NCBI RefSeq assembly: GCF_052068095.1
Contig: NZ_JBQHDG010000004.1
Coordinates: forward strand, 186,001-250,000
Source: Phytohabitans sp052068095
Lineage (GTDB): Bacteria; Actinomycetota; Actinomycetes; Mycobacteriales; Micromonosporaceae
Direction of reading: 5' to 3'
DNA length: 64,000 nucleotides
Shown: piece by piece, positions 49,255 through 58,492 of the stretch
How the letters are laid out: each line of letters opens with the position of its first letter
Numbering within the stretch: position 1 is the stretch's first letter
The notes under the pieces: model-generated
What the model saw: the letters and a program-made list of their open reading frames with translations, nothing else
The model's database searches: none
Told to the model about the DNA's origin: nothing
Position numbers and translations under genes: made by a program

Positions 49255-51971
49255 GCGGTCACGGCTCCGGATAGGCCGGCCAGGACCCGGTCCGGCCGGA
49301 TGGGCAGGTCATAGGGGCGAACCCCGGTGGCATCGCGCACCGCGTTGGCGACGGCGGCGGCGACCGGGATGGTGGCGACCTCGCCAAGCCCGACGCCGCC
49401 GCCAGGCACGTGGTCGAAGCCGTCGGTGTCGAAATGCAGGTCGATCTCGGGGGTGTCGGCGATCCCGGGTATCCGGTAGTCCTCCAGCCCGGCGGTCAGC
49501 ACCCGGCCGGTGGTCGGGTCGAGGGCGCGCTCCTCGTACAGCGCCCATCCGATGCCTTGGATCACCGCGCCGCGGACCTGGGCCTCGGCGAGCCGCGGCT
49601 CGATGAGGCGGCCGGCCGCGGTGCCCGCGTGGTAGCGCAGGACACGCACGTGCCCGAACCGGGTGTCGACCTCGACCTCGGCCACGTGCACCGCGCCGGT
49701 CGATCCGCGACCGGCGTGCAGCTTGCTGGTGTAGCGCATCATCGTGCCGACCGCCAGCCCGATCAGTCCGGTTCCGGCGAACGGGCTGGCCACCGACCGG
49801 GCCCGCCGGCGGTCGTCCGGCGGTCGCGTGGCCGTGACCCGAAGCCCGTCGACACCGGCCAGCACGGCTCGCCAGTCGCCGGCTCGCCCGTCGACCAGGT
49901 CGCGGGCCCGTTGGTCCCGCTGGGCCAGGCGCTGTTGGAGCCGAGCCACGGCGGCCAGCGCCGCCGGGCCGATCGAGGCCGTGGTGCGGCTCCCGCCGGA
50001 CAGCGGCCCGACCGGCAGGCGGGAGTCGCCGAGGCGGACCTCCACCTCGGCCGGGTCCAGTCCGAACGCGGTGGCCACGGTGCCGGCCAGCACGGAACGG
50101 CTGCCCGTGCCCATGTCCTGCGTCGCGCTGGCCACGACCAGCCGGCCGCGCTCGACGGCCAGTTCGACCGAGGTGCCGTGCTCCCACAGGTACAACCAGT
50201 TCGCGGCGGCGACGCCGACCCCGCGCCGGAAGCGGCCGGTGCGGGGCAGCTCTCCCCGGTCGCGCCAGGCCGGCAGGGTGGCCGCCCAGTCGTAGAGGCG
50301 CTGTCGCGGCGGATGCGGGTCCCACGTGCGGCGCAACACGATCGGGTCGCGGCCCAGCCTCCCGGCGACCTCGTCGATGCCCTGCTCCAGAGCGAAGCTG
50401 AGCAGCGGCCCACCCGGAGCGCGGAACGGCTTGCCGGGCGCCGTGTTGGTCACCACGTCGTAGTCGAGCAGTTCCTTGGCGTCGGCCGGATACATGAGCC
50501 GGGCGAGGCCGGCGACCAGGGTGCCGGTCGCGATGCCGGAGTCGGCGTAGGCGGCGACCCGCAGGGCCGACAGCGTGTCCCCGTCGCCGGCCAGCAGGGC
50601 CAGCTCGATCCGGCCCGGTGGCCGGTACCCGCCGTCGGTGAGCTCCTCCATCCGGTCGTAGGCGACCCCGACCGGCGCCTTGGCCGCTCGGGCCAGCAGC
50701 ACGGCCGCGCGGGTCTCGGTGCCCATCGTGCCCTTGGCCCCGAAGCCACCACCGACGTGCTCGGCCCGCACGCGCACCTTGTCTTTCGGCAGACCGGTGA
50801 AGCGGGCCAGGTCGGCGGCGACGTGGGCGACGGCCTGGGTGGAGACCTGCACCTCGAGCGTGCCGTCGGGCCGGAACCAGGCGACCGTCGCGTGCGGCTC
50901 GAGCGTGGTGTGGCTCTGGGCGGCGGTGGTGAAAACAGCCTCGACCAGTCGGGGATCGCCCGCGGCCCGGGCGGCGTCGAGGCGCTGGCGGGCCTTGCGC
51001 CGGCCCACCGACAACGCGGCCGCCGGGCCGTGGACGTTGCCGCGCCACGGTGCCGGAGTCGCGCCCGCCCCTTCGCCGGCGTTCGGCGGGCGGCGACGGC
51101 CCGTCGCGTACACCTCGGCGGCCCCGGGCGCGCGGGCGGCATCGAGGCCGACCACGGCCGGCCGGCTGACGTAGCGGGGCGCGATGGCCGCCAACGCTCG
51201 CCGCGCGGTCGGCTCGTCGACCGCGGCGACGGCCGCGACCGGCTGCCCGACGTAGCGGAGCACGCCGTCCTCGGGCGCGAGCGACACGGCCGCGCGGACG
51301 CCGTCGATCGCCAAGGCCGGAGCCAGGTCGAGCCCGGACAGCTCGGCGTGCGGGTGCGGCGAGCGCAGGATGAGGCCGGTCAGCTGGCCGGAATAGCGAG
51401 TGTCCACTGTGTAGGCCGCCGCTCCGGTGACCTTGGCGCCAGCCTCACGGCGCGGGCCGGTCGGCGGGCCGGGGTCGTCGAAGCGACCGGCGCAGGCGGC
51501 CTGTACGGCCTCGACGATCTCGAGGTAGGCGCCGCACCGGCACAGGTGGCCGGCCAGTGCGGCCTCCACGGTGGCCCGGTCGGGAACCTCGCCCGGATGC
51601 TCGGCCCGCCACCGGTCGTGCAGCGCGGTCGCCTCGACCACGAACCCGGGGGTACAGAAGCCGCACTGTAGTGCGTTGTGCGCGGCGAACGCGCGGGCGA
51701 CGGGGTGCTCGGCGGTGCCTTCGACGGTGGTGACGGCCCGATCGGCGAGCGCCCGGGCCGGCAGCAGGCAGCTGACCACCGGCTCGCCGTCGAGCAGCAC
51801 TGTGCAGGCGCCACAAACCCCGGCCGCGCACACGACCTTGGTACCGGTGAGGCCCAGCTGCTCGCGCAGCACCTCGGCGGTCAGGGTGTCGTCGTCGACC
51901 CGCGCCGAGCGCGGCTCGCGGTTGACGAGGATCTTGATTTCGGCGTCGTTGGTGCGTGGTTGGTCAGCCAT
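49251..51971 (-). CDS. Fused 2Fe-2S/molybdopterin subunit (PaoA-PaoC-like)
   Basis: Residues 1-160 of this 906-residue protein are a two-cluster 2Fe-2S domain (Cys48, Cys53, Cys56, Cys68; then Cys103, Cys106, Cys144, Cys146). Residues ~175-900 are the xanthine-dehydrogenase-type molybdenum domain (GAAAYTVDTRYSGQLTGLIL, AEHVGGGFGAKG, ATQDMGTGSRSVLAGTVA, and VGLGEVATIPVAAAVANAV with the catalytic-type Glu). In PaoABC these are separate subunits; here they are one polypeptide. The substrate is probably an aldehyde or heterocycle. No Tat signal is seen, so it is likely cytosolic. ATG at 51971. Confidence 0.92.
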   Translation of the reverse strand: MADQPRTNDAEIKILVNREPRSARVDDDTLTAEVLREQLGLTGTKVVCAAGVCGACTVLLDGEPVVSCLLPARALADRAVTTVEGTAEHPVARAFAAHNALQCGFCTPGFVVEATALHDRWRAEHPGEVPDRATVEAALAGHLCRCGAYLEIVEAVQAACAGRFDDPGPPTGPRREAGAKVTGAAAYTVDTRYSGQLTGLILRSPHPHAELSGLDLAPALAIDGVRAAVSLAPEDGVLRYVGQPVAAVAAVDEPTARRALAAIAPRYVSRPAVVGLDAARAPGAAEVYATGRRRPPNAGEGAGATPAPWRGNVHGPAAALSVGRRKARQRLDAARAAGDPRLVEAVFTTAAQSHTTLEPHATVAWFRPDGTLEVQVSTQAVAHVAADLARFTGLPKDKVRVRAEHVGGGFGAKGTMGTETRAAVLLARAAKAPVGVAYDRMEELTDGGYRPPGRIELALLAGDGDTLSALRVAAYADSGIATGTLVAGLARLMYPADAKELLDYDVVTNTAPGKPFRAPGGPLLSFALEQGIDEVAGRLGRDPIVLRRTWDPHPPRQRLYDWAATLPAWRDRGELPRTGRFRRGVGVAAANWLYLWEHGTSVELAVERGRLVVASATQDMGTGSRSVLAGTVATAFGLDPAEVEVRLGDSRLPVGPLSGGSRTTASIGPAALAAVARLQQRLAQRDQRARDLVDGRAGDWRAVLAGVDGLRVTATRPPDDRRRARSVASPFAGTGLIGLAVGTMMRYTSKLHAGRGSTGAVHVAEVEVDTRFGHVRVLRYHAGTAAGRLIEPRLAEAQVRGAVIQGIGWALYEERALDPTTGRVLTAGLEDYRIPGIADTPEIDLHFDTDGFDHVPGGGVGLGEVATIPVAAAVANAVRDATGVRPYDLPIRPDRVLAGLSGAVTA

Positions 51972-52007
51972 GCGGGTGTCCCTTTCCGCCGGACGCGCTC
52001 CAAACCC

Positions 52008-52029
52008 TGCGAATGAATGTTCATTCGCA
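52008..52029. promoter_or_regulatory. 22-bp palindromic TetR operator
   Basis: TGCGAATGAA-TG-TTCATTCGCA is a perfect inverted repeat with 10-bp arms, 36 bases upstream of the molybdoenzyme start and 53 bases after the TetR stop. GAATG...CATTC is typical of TetR/AcrR-type sites. It very likely controls the molybdoenzyme genes. Confidence 0.75.
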
Positions 52030-52082
52030 TCCGCGGAGCTGTCAAGGGCGGACTCAGGTCCGTCTCAGCTTCGGTGCGCGCC

Positions 52083-52673
52083 TCAGCCGTCAGCGCGCAG
52101 CATCGCCCAGACCGCCTCTTCGGCCTCGGCCACCAGAGCCGGGTCGGCGGCGGATCGCGGCGAGCCCGAGTCGCCCTGCCGGGTGAATCCGACCAGCGCA
52201 CCGTAGGCCAGGGCGATGAGCATGTCGGGCGGCCCGGGCCGGATCTCACCGGCCTGTTGCCCGCGCACGACGAAGTCGCGGGCGAACGTGGTCAGCCCGT
52301 GGGCGGCAGCCTGCCCCGTCTCGTCGAGGTACGCCTCGTGCTGCTGGTACTCCAGGAACGCGAAGGCATCGGGGTGCTCGGCCGCGAAGCGGGTCAGCGC
52401 CCGCCAGATCTGCCCGAAGGCGGTCCGGCTCGGCGCCGCCGGGTCGACCGCGGCCACGGTCGCGCTCAGCGCGCGCCCCTTCCAGAGCTGGTACACCGAA
52501 CTGCCCAGGGAATCCTTGCTGGGAAAGTGCCGGTAGATGCTCCCGACCGCCACCCCGGCCCGCTGCGCGACATCGGCCATCGAACTGCCCGCGAACGTGT
52601 TTTCGGTGAACGTGCGCAGAGCAGCGTCGAGGATGGCCTCCCGAGTCGCCGGTCCGTCCTTTTCCCTGCGCAC
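52083..52673 (-). CDS. TetR-family regulator of the molybdenum hydroxylase
   Basis: The 196-residue protein has the TetR helix-turn-helix (TREAILDAALRTFTENTFAG, SSMADVAQRAGVAVGSIYRH, FPSKDSLGSSVYQLW) and a ligand domain (ALTRFAAEHPDAFAFLEYQQ). I chose the GTG at 52673 (VRREKDGPATRE). It lies directly upstream of, and on the same strand as, the molybdoenzyme operon, with a 22-bp palindrome in the gap, so it is probably the substrate-responsive repressor. It is divergent from the NACHT gene at 52793. Confidence 0.92.
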   Translation of the reverse strand: MRREKDGPATREAILDAALRTFTENTFAGSSMADVAQRAGVAVGSIYRHFPSKDSLGSSVYQLWKGRALSATVAAVDPAAPSRTAFGQIWRALTRFAAEHPDAFAFLEYQQHEAYLDETGQAAAHGLTTFARDFVVRGQQAGEIRPGPPDMLIALAYGALVGFTRQGDSGSPRSAADPALVAEAEEAVWAMLRADG

Positions 52674-52792
52674 GCCGCGATACTCGTTGGTCGCCCGCCG
52701 AGGTGTCAACGCGGCTGACCGCCGGTCCCGGCTCCAGCCGACCCGCCGCACGGCTGACGGCCCCGCTTGCCCCCTGCTGATGAAATCGACGT

Positions 52793-55700
52793 ATGTCTCG
52801 TCCGATCCGGTTCAAGGACGCTGTGCGGCTGCTCGCCGGCGACGATGACGCGCTCCTGACGACCGTGGACCGGGTGCTCGACGTCGCGCTGACGGCCACC
52901 AAGATCACCCTCCAGATCGACCTGTTCGAACCGAAGAACGCCGTGATCGGGCTCCTGCGAGAGCTGCGTGGCCGAGCGGGTGAGCGGGCGGCCGGTGGAG
53001 CCCGCAAGGACCGCGCCGACGTCATGGTCGCGGCGCACACCGTCCTGGTGACCTCGGCGTTCTTCGACGAGCTGGCGACGTACGAGGAGTTGGCCACCGT
53101 CCGCTGGCGCGGCGAGGACCAGCGGATCCTCATCGCGTCACTGGTCGACGTCGAGCCGCCGGCTCCGTCGGCACACGTACCGCCGGAGCGGCTCGCGGTC
53201 GACCTCGCCGACTACTACGCGACGCTCGCGCGCAGGACCCAGCGGTTCCTGGCCGGGCTGGTGGTCTGGGACGAGCTGACCGAGTCCGCGCGGATCAGGG
53301 TCTCGGCGCGGCTGTCGGACGAGACACCCACCGCCGCGGTCCGGCGGTACGAACGAAACGTGCGCGAGCTCGCCGGCCAGGTGCCCGGGTTCGCCTTCTG
53401 GCTTGGGGTGTGGGACCACGCCGCGACGCGGGCGCGGGTCGGCGAGGTGCGGCAAGGGTTGGCCGAGGTCGCGCAGCGCCTGGCGGCCCAGGCACCGGCC
53501 GGTGACGTCGAGCGGCGGTGGCGGCAGCTCGCCCGTAGGTACGCGGCCGACCTCGACGCGCCGGTCATCGCGAGCGGCGAGCACGGCGCCCCACCGGACC
53601 TGGTGATCCCGTCGCTGGGTGCGGCCTACCTCGACCCGGCGTTTCGGGTGACCGTCGCCGGGCCGGTCAACAAGCTGGCCGAGGATCACTGGTGGGACGA
53701 GGCGACGGAGGCACGCGAAGACCTCGCCACCTTCCTGGTGCGGCACCTCAGCTCGCCGGAGGCCACCGTCCGGCCGCTGCTCGTGCTGGGACATCCCGGT
53801 GCCGGCAAGAGCGTGTTCACCCGGGCGTTCGCCGCGCGGCTACAGCACACCGGCTTCCGCCCGCTACGGATCGACCTGCGCCGGGTCTCGGCCGACGCGC
53901 CGATCGTCGACCAGGTCAGGGCGGCGCTGCGTGAAGCGCTCCAGAGCGACGTCGACTGGGCCGACCTGGCCGACGACAGCGGCGACGGCACGCCGGTGAT
54001 CTTCTTCGACGGCTTCGACGAGCTTCTCCAGGGCGCCACCACGGGCCGGTCCGACTACCTGGAACGGCTCCGCGAGTTCCAGGACACCGCGCGGGTGACC
54101 CGTGACTGCCCGGTCGCCGTCGTGGTGACCAGCCGGACCGTGGTCGCGGACCGGGCGCGCATCCCGGCCGGCACGACGGCGGTACGGCTGGAACCCTTCG
54201 ACGAGGGCCGGGTGTCCCGCTGGCTGGCGACCTGGAACGGCGCGAACGCGGAGTACCACGCGCGGCACGGCCTCACACCGCTGGGCGTGGAGACGCTCGC
54301 CCGCCACCAGCACCTCGCGGGCCAGCCCCTGCTGCTGCTCCTGCTGGCCCTCTACGACGCGACGGACAACGCGCTGCGCCGCGAGGTCGAGGCGCTCGCC
54401 GACGCCGACCTCTACGACCGGCTGCTGCGTTCCTTCGTCCACCGGGAGATGCTCAAGGGACACGAGCACGAAGACGACACCGTGGTCGCGGCCCTGGTCG
54501 AGCAGGAGATGGAGCGGCTGGCGGTCGCGGCGCTGGCGATGTTCAACCGGCGCAGCCGGCAGGTGGCCGACCACGACCTCGACGCCGACATCTCGGCCCT
54601 GATCGGCGCCGGCGACGACAGCGCTCGGCGCCTCGTGGGCCGCTTCTTCTTCGTACACGTGGCCGAGGCCCGGTACGAACGGGTCGTACGCACCTACGAG
54701 TTCCTGCACGCGACCTTCGGCGAGTACCTGGTGGCATGGTTCGTCGTCCGGGCCCTGCCGGAGCCCGCACCGCGGCGCGCGCTGGCCTCCGTCCGCTCCG
54801 AAGTGGACGATGCCCTGCTCGCGGCGGTGCTCTCCTACGACCTGCTCGCCTTCAGCACCCCGGCGCTGGAGTTCCTCGAACACATGCTCGGCGGCCTGCC
54901 CGACCGGCCGCGGACCCACGAGCTGTTGCTGGAGGCCTTCCGGCAGCGCTTCCTACACCTGCCGTGGCGCGGGTACGAGTCGTACCGGCCCACCGGCATC
55001 GACTTCATGGAGCGGGCCGCGGCCTACAGCACCAACCTCATGCTGCTCGTCCTCATGACCGCGGACGGTTGGTGCCTCCTGGCGGACCTGTTCGGGCCGG
55101 ACACGCCCGACGAACTCCATCGGCTCTGGCGCCGGGAGGTGCGGCTGTGGCTGTCCCGGCACGGGCGCTCCAGCGTCGATGTGCTCGCCGGCCTTGTCGA
55201 GTACCACCGGGGCAACGCGCCGGCGCTGCGGATGATGTCGACGACGCCGGCGCCGGTGGACGACTCGCTCGGGATCCCCGTCGGCCGGCTCCAACGACGC
55301 AACCTGCTTGCCCCCGAGCCGGAGCTCACCGACCTGCTCAAGGCAGCGACGCCCGTCGTCGAAATCTTCCAGACCGAGCTGCAACCCTCCAGCACGAGCC
55401 GGATCGCACCCGCACACGCGCTGCTGAACGTGCTGTCGCAGCCCGCGCCGCAGGCGAGCGACTACATCAAGGCGGCCAAAGCGGCGGCCGGGTTGCCGCC
55501 GGCCCGCCAGCAGGTGTACGACCACCTGCTTCTGCGTCACCTTTCCGCCGCTTCACCGGAGGTGGGGTCGGTGGTACTGGAGACGCTGCTCCAGCTGAAC
55601 CCGAAGGTGAGCATCGCCCACCTGCGATGCCTGGCCAGCTTGCCGCTGTCGCCCGCCGATCGCTTCCGCCTGGCGTCCGCCGCGGAATGTGATCTTGCCC

Positions 55701-55945
55701 TGGTCAACCGGGTCCTCAAGGATGCCGAGGCCGACCCACGACTCATCCCGATCGCCGTCGACATCTGGCAAGTCAACATATTCGACCGCAACGAGCCGTT
55801 GGGAGTCCGCCTTTCCGCTCTCCTTCGCGACCTACCCGACTCGATCCTCCGCACGATTCCGACAGAACGACTTCGAGAGCTCGGCTGGACCGTTCCCGCC
55901 GCGGTACTGGCCCGACGGGAAAGCCTCGCCGACCAGCCCTCGTAG
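52793..55945 (+). CDS. NACHT-domain STAND NTPase
   Basis: The 1,050-residue protein has an N-terminal helical region with no enzyme motif (IRFKDAVRLLAGDDDALLTT, LFEPKNAVIGLLRELRGR). A NACHT module follows: Walker A VLGHPGAGKSVFT (~331-343), Walker B VIFFDGFDELL (~402) and the VVVTSRTVV sensor. A long helical C-terminal sensor contains YEFLHATFGEYLVAWFVVRAL, the conserved NACHT-associated F-x-H-x-T-F-x-E-Y-L element. STAND NTPases of this type include antiphage defence proteins that oligomerise on sensing. The effector here would have to be the N-terminal helical region. It is a single gene with its own promoter region. Confidence 0.9.
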   Translation: MSRPIRFKDAVRLLAGDDDALLTTVDRVLDVALTATKITLQIDLFEPKNAVIGLLRELRGRAGERAAGGARKDRADVMVAAHTVLVTSAFFDELATYEELATVRWRGEDQRILIASLVDVEPPAPSAHVPPERLAVDLADYYATLARRTQRFLAGLVVWDELTESARIRVSARLSDETPTAAVRRYERNVRELAGQVPGFAFWLGVWDHAATRARVGEVRQGLAEVAQRLAAQAPAGDVERRWRQLARRYAADLDAPVIASGEHGAPPDLVIPSLGAAYLDPAFRVTVAGPVNKLAEDHWWDEATEAREDLATFLVRHLSSPEATVRPLLVLGHPGAGKSVFTRAFAARLQHTGFRPLRIDLRRVSADAPIVDQVRAALREALQSDVDWADLADDSGDGTPVIFFDGFDELLQGATTGRSDYLERLREFQDTARVTRDCPVAVVVTSRTVVADRARIPAGTTAVRLEPFDEGRVSRWLATWNGANAEYHARHGLTPLGVETLARHQHLAGQPLLLLLLALYDATDNALRREVEALADADLYDRLLRSFVHREMLKGHEHEDDTVVAALVEQEMERLAVAALAMFNRRSRQVADHDLDADISALIGAGDDSARRLVGRFFFVHVAEARYERVVRTYEFLHATFGEYLVAWFVVRALPEPAPRRALASVRSEVDDALLAAVLSYDLLAFSTPALEFLEHMLGGLPDRPRTHELLLEAFRQRFLHLPWRGYESYRPTGIDFMERAAAYSTNLMLLVLMTADGWCLLADLFGPDTPDELHRLWRREVRLWLSRHGRSSVDVLAGLVEYHRGNAPALRMMSTTPAPVDDSLGIPVGRLQRRNLLAPEPELTDLLKAATPVVEIFQTELQPSSTSRIAPAHALLNVLSQPAPQASDYIKAAKAAAGLPPARQQVYDHLLLRHLSAASPEVGSVVLETLLQLNPKVSIAHLRCLASLPLSPADRFRLASAAECDLALVNRVLKDAEADPRLIPIAVDIWQVNIFDRNEPLGVRLSALLRDLPDSILRTIPTERLRELGWTVPAAVLARRESLADQPS

Positions 55946-55949
55946 ACAG

Positions 55950-56462
55950 TCACCCGTATAGATGCTTGACGAATCTGAGCAGGGTGCCGCTGGGGTGTCG
56001 CGGTTGAACGTCCAGCTCGTCCGTAGCTTCGGCGATGATCGCCAGTCCGCGTCCGGACACGGTGTTCGCCGCCGGCATTGTCGGCTCCTGGTGGAGTGCG
56101 AACCCGGTGCCGGCGTCCGCGACTTCGACCAGACACGTCCCGTTCTGCACCCGCAGGTGCAGGTCGTAATGGGTCGCCGGGTCGGCGTGACGGACCGCGT
56201 TGCCGCACGCCTCGCCCAACGCGATCTCCACAGCGGTGCGGCAGTCATCGCCGGCCAGCGAACGGCGCAGGACATCGCGGAGTACACGGCGGGCCAGCGG
56301 CACGGTCCAGGTCTCCCTGGGCAGCGTGACCCGCAGGTCGATCGGACGCGGCCGAAGACCGCCGTGGTGGAGGACGCATGCCCGTCTCCGGCGACGGACA
56401 TGGCCTGCGAGGGCGGTGTGGGGGGCCGTCAACGTCCGGTGCGGTGGGTGATTGCGAGGCAT
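55950..56462 (-). CDS. Anti-sigma-factor-type ATP-binding kinase
   Basis: The 170-residue protein has an HATPase_c_2 domain: RVTLPRETWTVPLARRVLRD, the N box EIALGEACGNAVRHADPATH, the G1 box VEVADAGTGF and the G2 box VSGRGLAIIAEATDEL. It would phosphorylate a STAS antagonist and hold a sigma factor. The N-terminal ~40 residues are basic and unrelated to the domain; a later start is possible. It is convergent with the NACHT gene, 4 bases apart. STAS and SpoIIE-type partners lie at 59413 and 60926. Confidence 0.88.
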   Translation of the reverse strand: MPRNHPPHRTLTAPHTALAGHVRRRRRACVLHHGGLRPRPIDLRVTLPRETWTVPLARRVLRDVLRRSLAGDDCRTAVEIALGEACGNAVRHADPATHYDLHLRVQNGTCLVEVADAGTGFALHQEPTMPAANTVSGRGLAIIAEATDELDVQPRHPSGTLLRFVKHLYG

Positions 56463-56837
56463 CCGCGCACCCCCTGTTCGTTGTCAGCGTTGGCATCGCC
56501 TGCGTCGTTGGTAAGTCAGTTCCCGACGCCGATGGACTGAAACCATCGAAGATCTTGCCGCCCGTAGAAGGAGTGGGCTCGGTGGGCTATGGCGCTGGTC
56601 CGGCGCGAGCTTGACGAGTGCGGTTTCGAACGCGAAGCGAGCTCCAAGCGCTCGAGGTTGTGTACGGCGGGCCTGGTAGGGTTGGCAGGTCGTTTTCTTG
56701 CGTGTTCGTGGTTGATCTATGAAGCTCGCGGATCAGGTCTCGCGGGCGTTGCCATCTCCCTTGGGCGGTGAGCTGCCGGCTGACGACGGCTAGCGCGGCC
56801 GCACCGTGCGGTCCCGCACTCCGAGGAGGAGACAGAT
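56463..56837. other. Upstream region of the cold-shock gene
   Basis: This 375-bp stretch holds no gene I can support. It contains the promoter of the anti-sigma-type gene and probably a long 5' leader of the cold-shock gene, as is usual for csp mRNAs. GAGGAGG at 56822-56828 is the csp ribosome site. No clear -10/-35 pair could be fixed. Confidence 0.45.
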
Positions 56838-57041
56838 ATGGCACAGGGCACTGTGAAGTGGTTCAACGGCGACAAGGGCTTCGGCTTCATCACCGTCGAC
56901 GGCGGCGACAAGGACGTCTTCGTCCACTTCTCCGAAATCGCCGCGGACGGATACCGCAGCCTGGAAGAGAACCAGCGGGTGGAGTTCGAGATCACCCAGG
57001 GCGCCAAGGGCCCCCAGGCCACCGCGGTCCGCGTCCTCTGA
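56838..57041 (+). CDS. cspA: Cold-shock protein (CspA family)
   Basis: The 67-residue protein MAQGTVKWFNGDKGFGFITV carries the RNA-binding motifs RNP1 (KGFGFIT) and RNP2 (VFVHF) of the cold-shock OB fold. It binds single-stranded RNA/DNA and melts mRNA structure. The ATG is at 56838 behind GAGGAGG. It is monocistronic, with a strong hairpin just after the stop. Confidence 0.97.
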   Translation: MAQGTVKWFNGDKGFGFITVDGGDKDVFVHFSEIAADGYRSLEENQRVEFEITQGAKGPQATAVRVL

Positions 57042-57051
57042 CGCAATCCGA

Positions 57052-57085
57052 TACCGGCCGGGCGACCGCAGGCACCCGGCCGGTA
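57052..57085 (+). terminator. Terminator hairpin after the cold-shock gene
   Basis: TACCGGCCGGG-N12-CCCGGCCGGTA is a perfect inverted repeat with 11-bp arms, starting 10 bases after the csp stop. No U tract follows, as is usual in high-GC actinobacteria. The rest of 57086-57364 shows no gene. Confidence 0.75.
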
Positions 57086-57364
57086 CGGCTCGGACCGGCT
57101 GGCCGGGCATCAGCCGTCATCGGCAGGCTGCCCCGCCATCCCGGGCGGGTCGACGTTGGTCGATATCGACCACACTGGCAACTCGGTAGCATCGGCAGCG
57201 GGGTTCAGGCCCCAAACCGGAATCACCCCCATTGATTCCACAGCGATGGGGGTCCGGACCCGGCCGGGCCTCGGGAGATCACGCTCTGACGCGCCGGCCG
57301 CGGGGCCGAGCTGCGAGTCAGGCCCGGTAGTGGGGCGGACACGGCGCTAAGGCAGCCAGGGTAC

Positions 57365-57679
57365 TTAGTGGTCGGTGGTGTGTGACTGGGCTTGCTCGTT
57401 GAGGCGCAGGGCTTCTTGAAGCTGGTCCTCCAGGACGATGATGCGGCACGCCGCATCCAGCGGGGTGCCCTGGTCCACCATTTCCCGGGCGCGGGCCGCC
57501 AAGCGTAGCTGGTAGCGGGAGTACCGGCGGTGTCCGCCGGTAGAGCGCAGCGGGGTGAACAGCTTGGCTTGGTCGAGCCGGCGCAGGAAGTCTGGTGTCG
57601 CGCCGATCAGCTCGGCGGCGGCGCCCATCGTGTATGCGGGGTAGTCCTCGTCGTCGAATCTGTCGTCGGGTTGGGCCAT
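57365..57679 (-). CDS. Small MerR-family regulator
   Basis: The 104-residue protein has a MerR winged helix: AYTMGAAAELIGATPDFLRR, LDQAKLFTPLRSTGGHRRYS, RYQLRLAARAREMVDQGT. A short C-terminal coiled coil follows, with no effector domain and no conserved Cys. The R-S-x-G-G-H-R-R-Y motif is like HspR and related short MerR proteins, which bind DNA as stress repressors. The ATG at 57679 follows GGAAGG. No obvious partner; the cold-shock gene lies across a 320-bp gap. Confidence 0.88.
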   Translation of the reverse strand: MAQPDDRFDDEDYPAYTMGAAAELIGATPDFLRRLDQAKLFTPLRSTGGHRRYSRYQLRLAARAREMVDQGTPLDAACRIIVLEDQLQEALRLNEQAQSHTTDH

Positions 57680-58492
57680 GTCACCTTCCACGGAGTCGAG
57701 GGCCCCGGCGCAGTCGTGCAAGCGCCGGGGCCCAGGGTTGTGGATCAGTACACCATTACCGGCGGCAACGCCGGGTTTCTTAACCGCGCCCGCCGTCCGA
57801 GAGACGGTTACCGGGGCGCTCAGATCGCATAAGCGTGACCGAAGACCACCTTTCGTGCGGGTGAAACCTGCGGTGTCCGCCCCGGCTCTGCGACGAGCCA
57901 TAGGCGGGCGATCAAAACGGGTGTACAGCCCTCCCCTTCCTCTGCTTCCTCTGCTTCCACTTACCTATCGGTGTTCGGTGGTGCTGTCCGCCTGACGAAG
58001 CTCGTACGGCGGAGATGCCACACCACTGGCGGGGCTGAAACGGGGAGGTTAACCCTCACCTGCCTCGCCACGCCGGCACGGCATCCGGATCCCGCGGAGC
58101 GGAGCCCGCCAAATTGCTCGGGCCCCTGCTCCGCGACGCCCACTGACGGGGCGTTCGTCAGCGTCTCTTGCCGACCTCATTGCTCAACACGAGGAAGCCT
58201 AGCCAGTCATAACGACAATGTCTAGCGCCAACGCCACAGATTTTCTCCGCCGCTGGCCTGACCTTGGCCGTGCAATGACTGAAGGAACCCACCCGTTCTT
58301 CCAGCACACCGCGGACCACCAGATCCACGACTGAAGCGGTGCGCCATGCCGGACGCCATGCGAGCACGCCACCACGCCGCGCGATCGTCAGGGGTGCCCT
58401 GTTGGGTGTCGCCGCTGCGGCGATCGGCGCCGCCCCCGCCGGCCGGTGCGCTGTCCGGGCGCGGCTGACCTGGCTGCCGGACCATGGGCAGG
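57680..58492. other. Long gap without a supportable gene
   Basis: This 810-bp region has no translation with recognisable motifs on either strand. A short tandem repeat of TCTGCTTCC lies near 57938-57959. The composition is mixed, with a few AT-richer patches, and it may contain degraded sequence. It must include the MerR promoter. Confidence 0.45.

Noticed and set aside
49410..51671. 753-codon plus-strand open frame
   Set aside because: Antisense to the molybdenum hydroxylase, which has all cofactor motifs; a GC shadow.
57938..57959. Tandem TCTGCTTCC repeat
   Set aside because: Only about two copies of nine bases; too short to be a meaningful repeat element.
58222..58485. Minus-strand frame resembling a transposase end at first sight
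   Set aside because: No catalytic residues, terminal repeats or target duplication could be found; composition is irregular.
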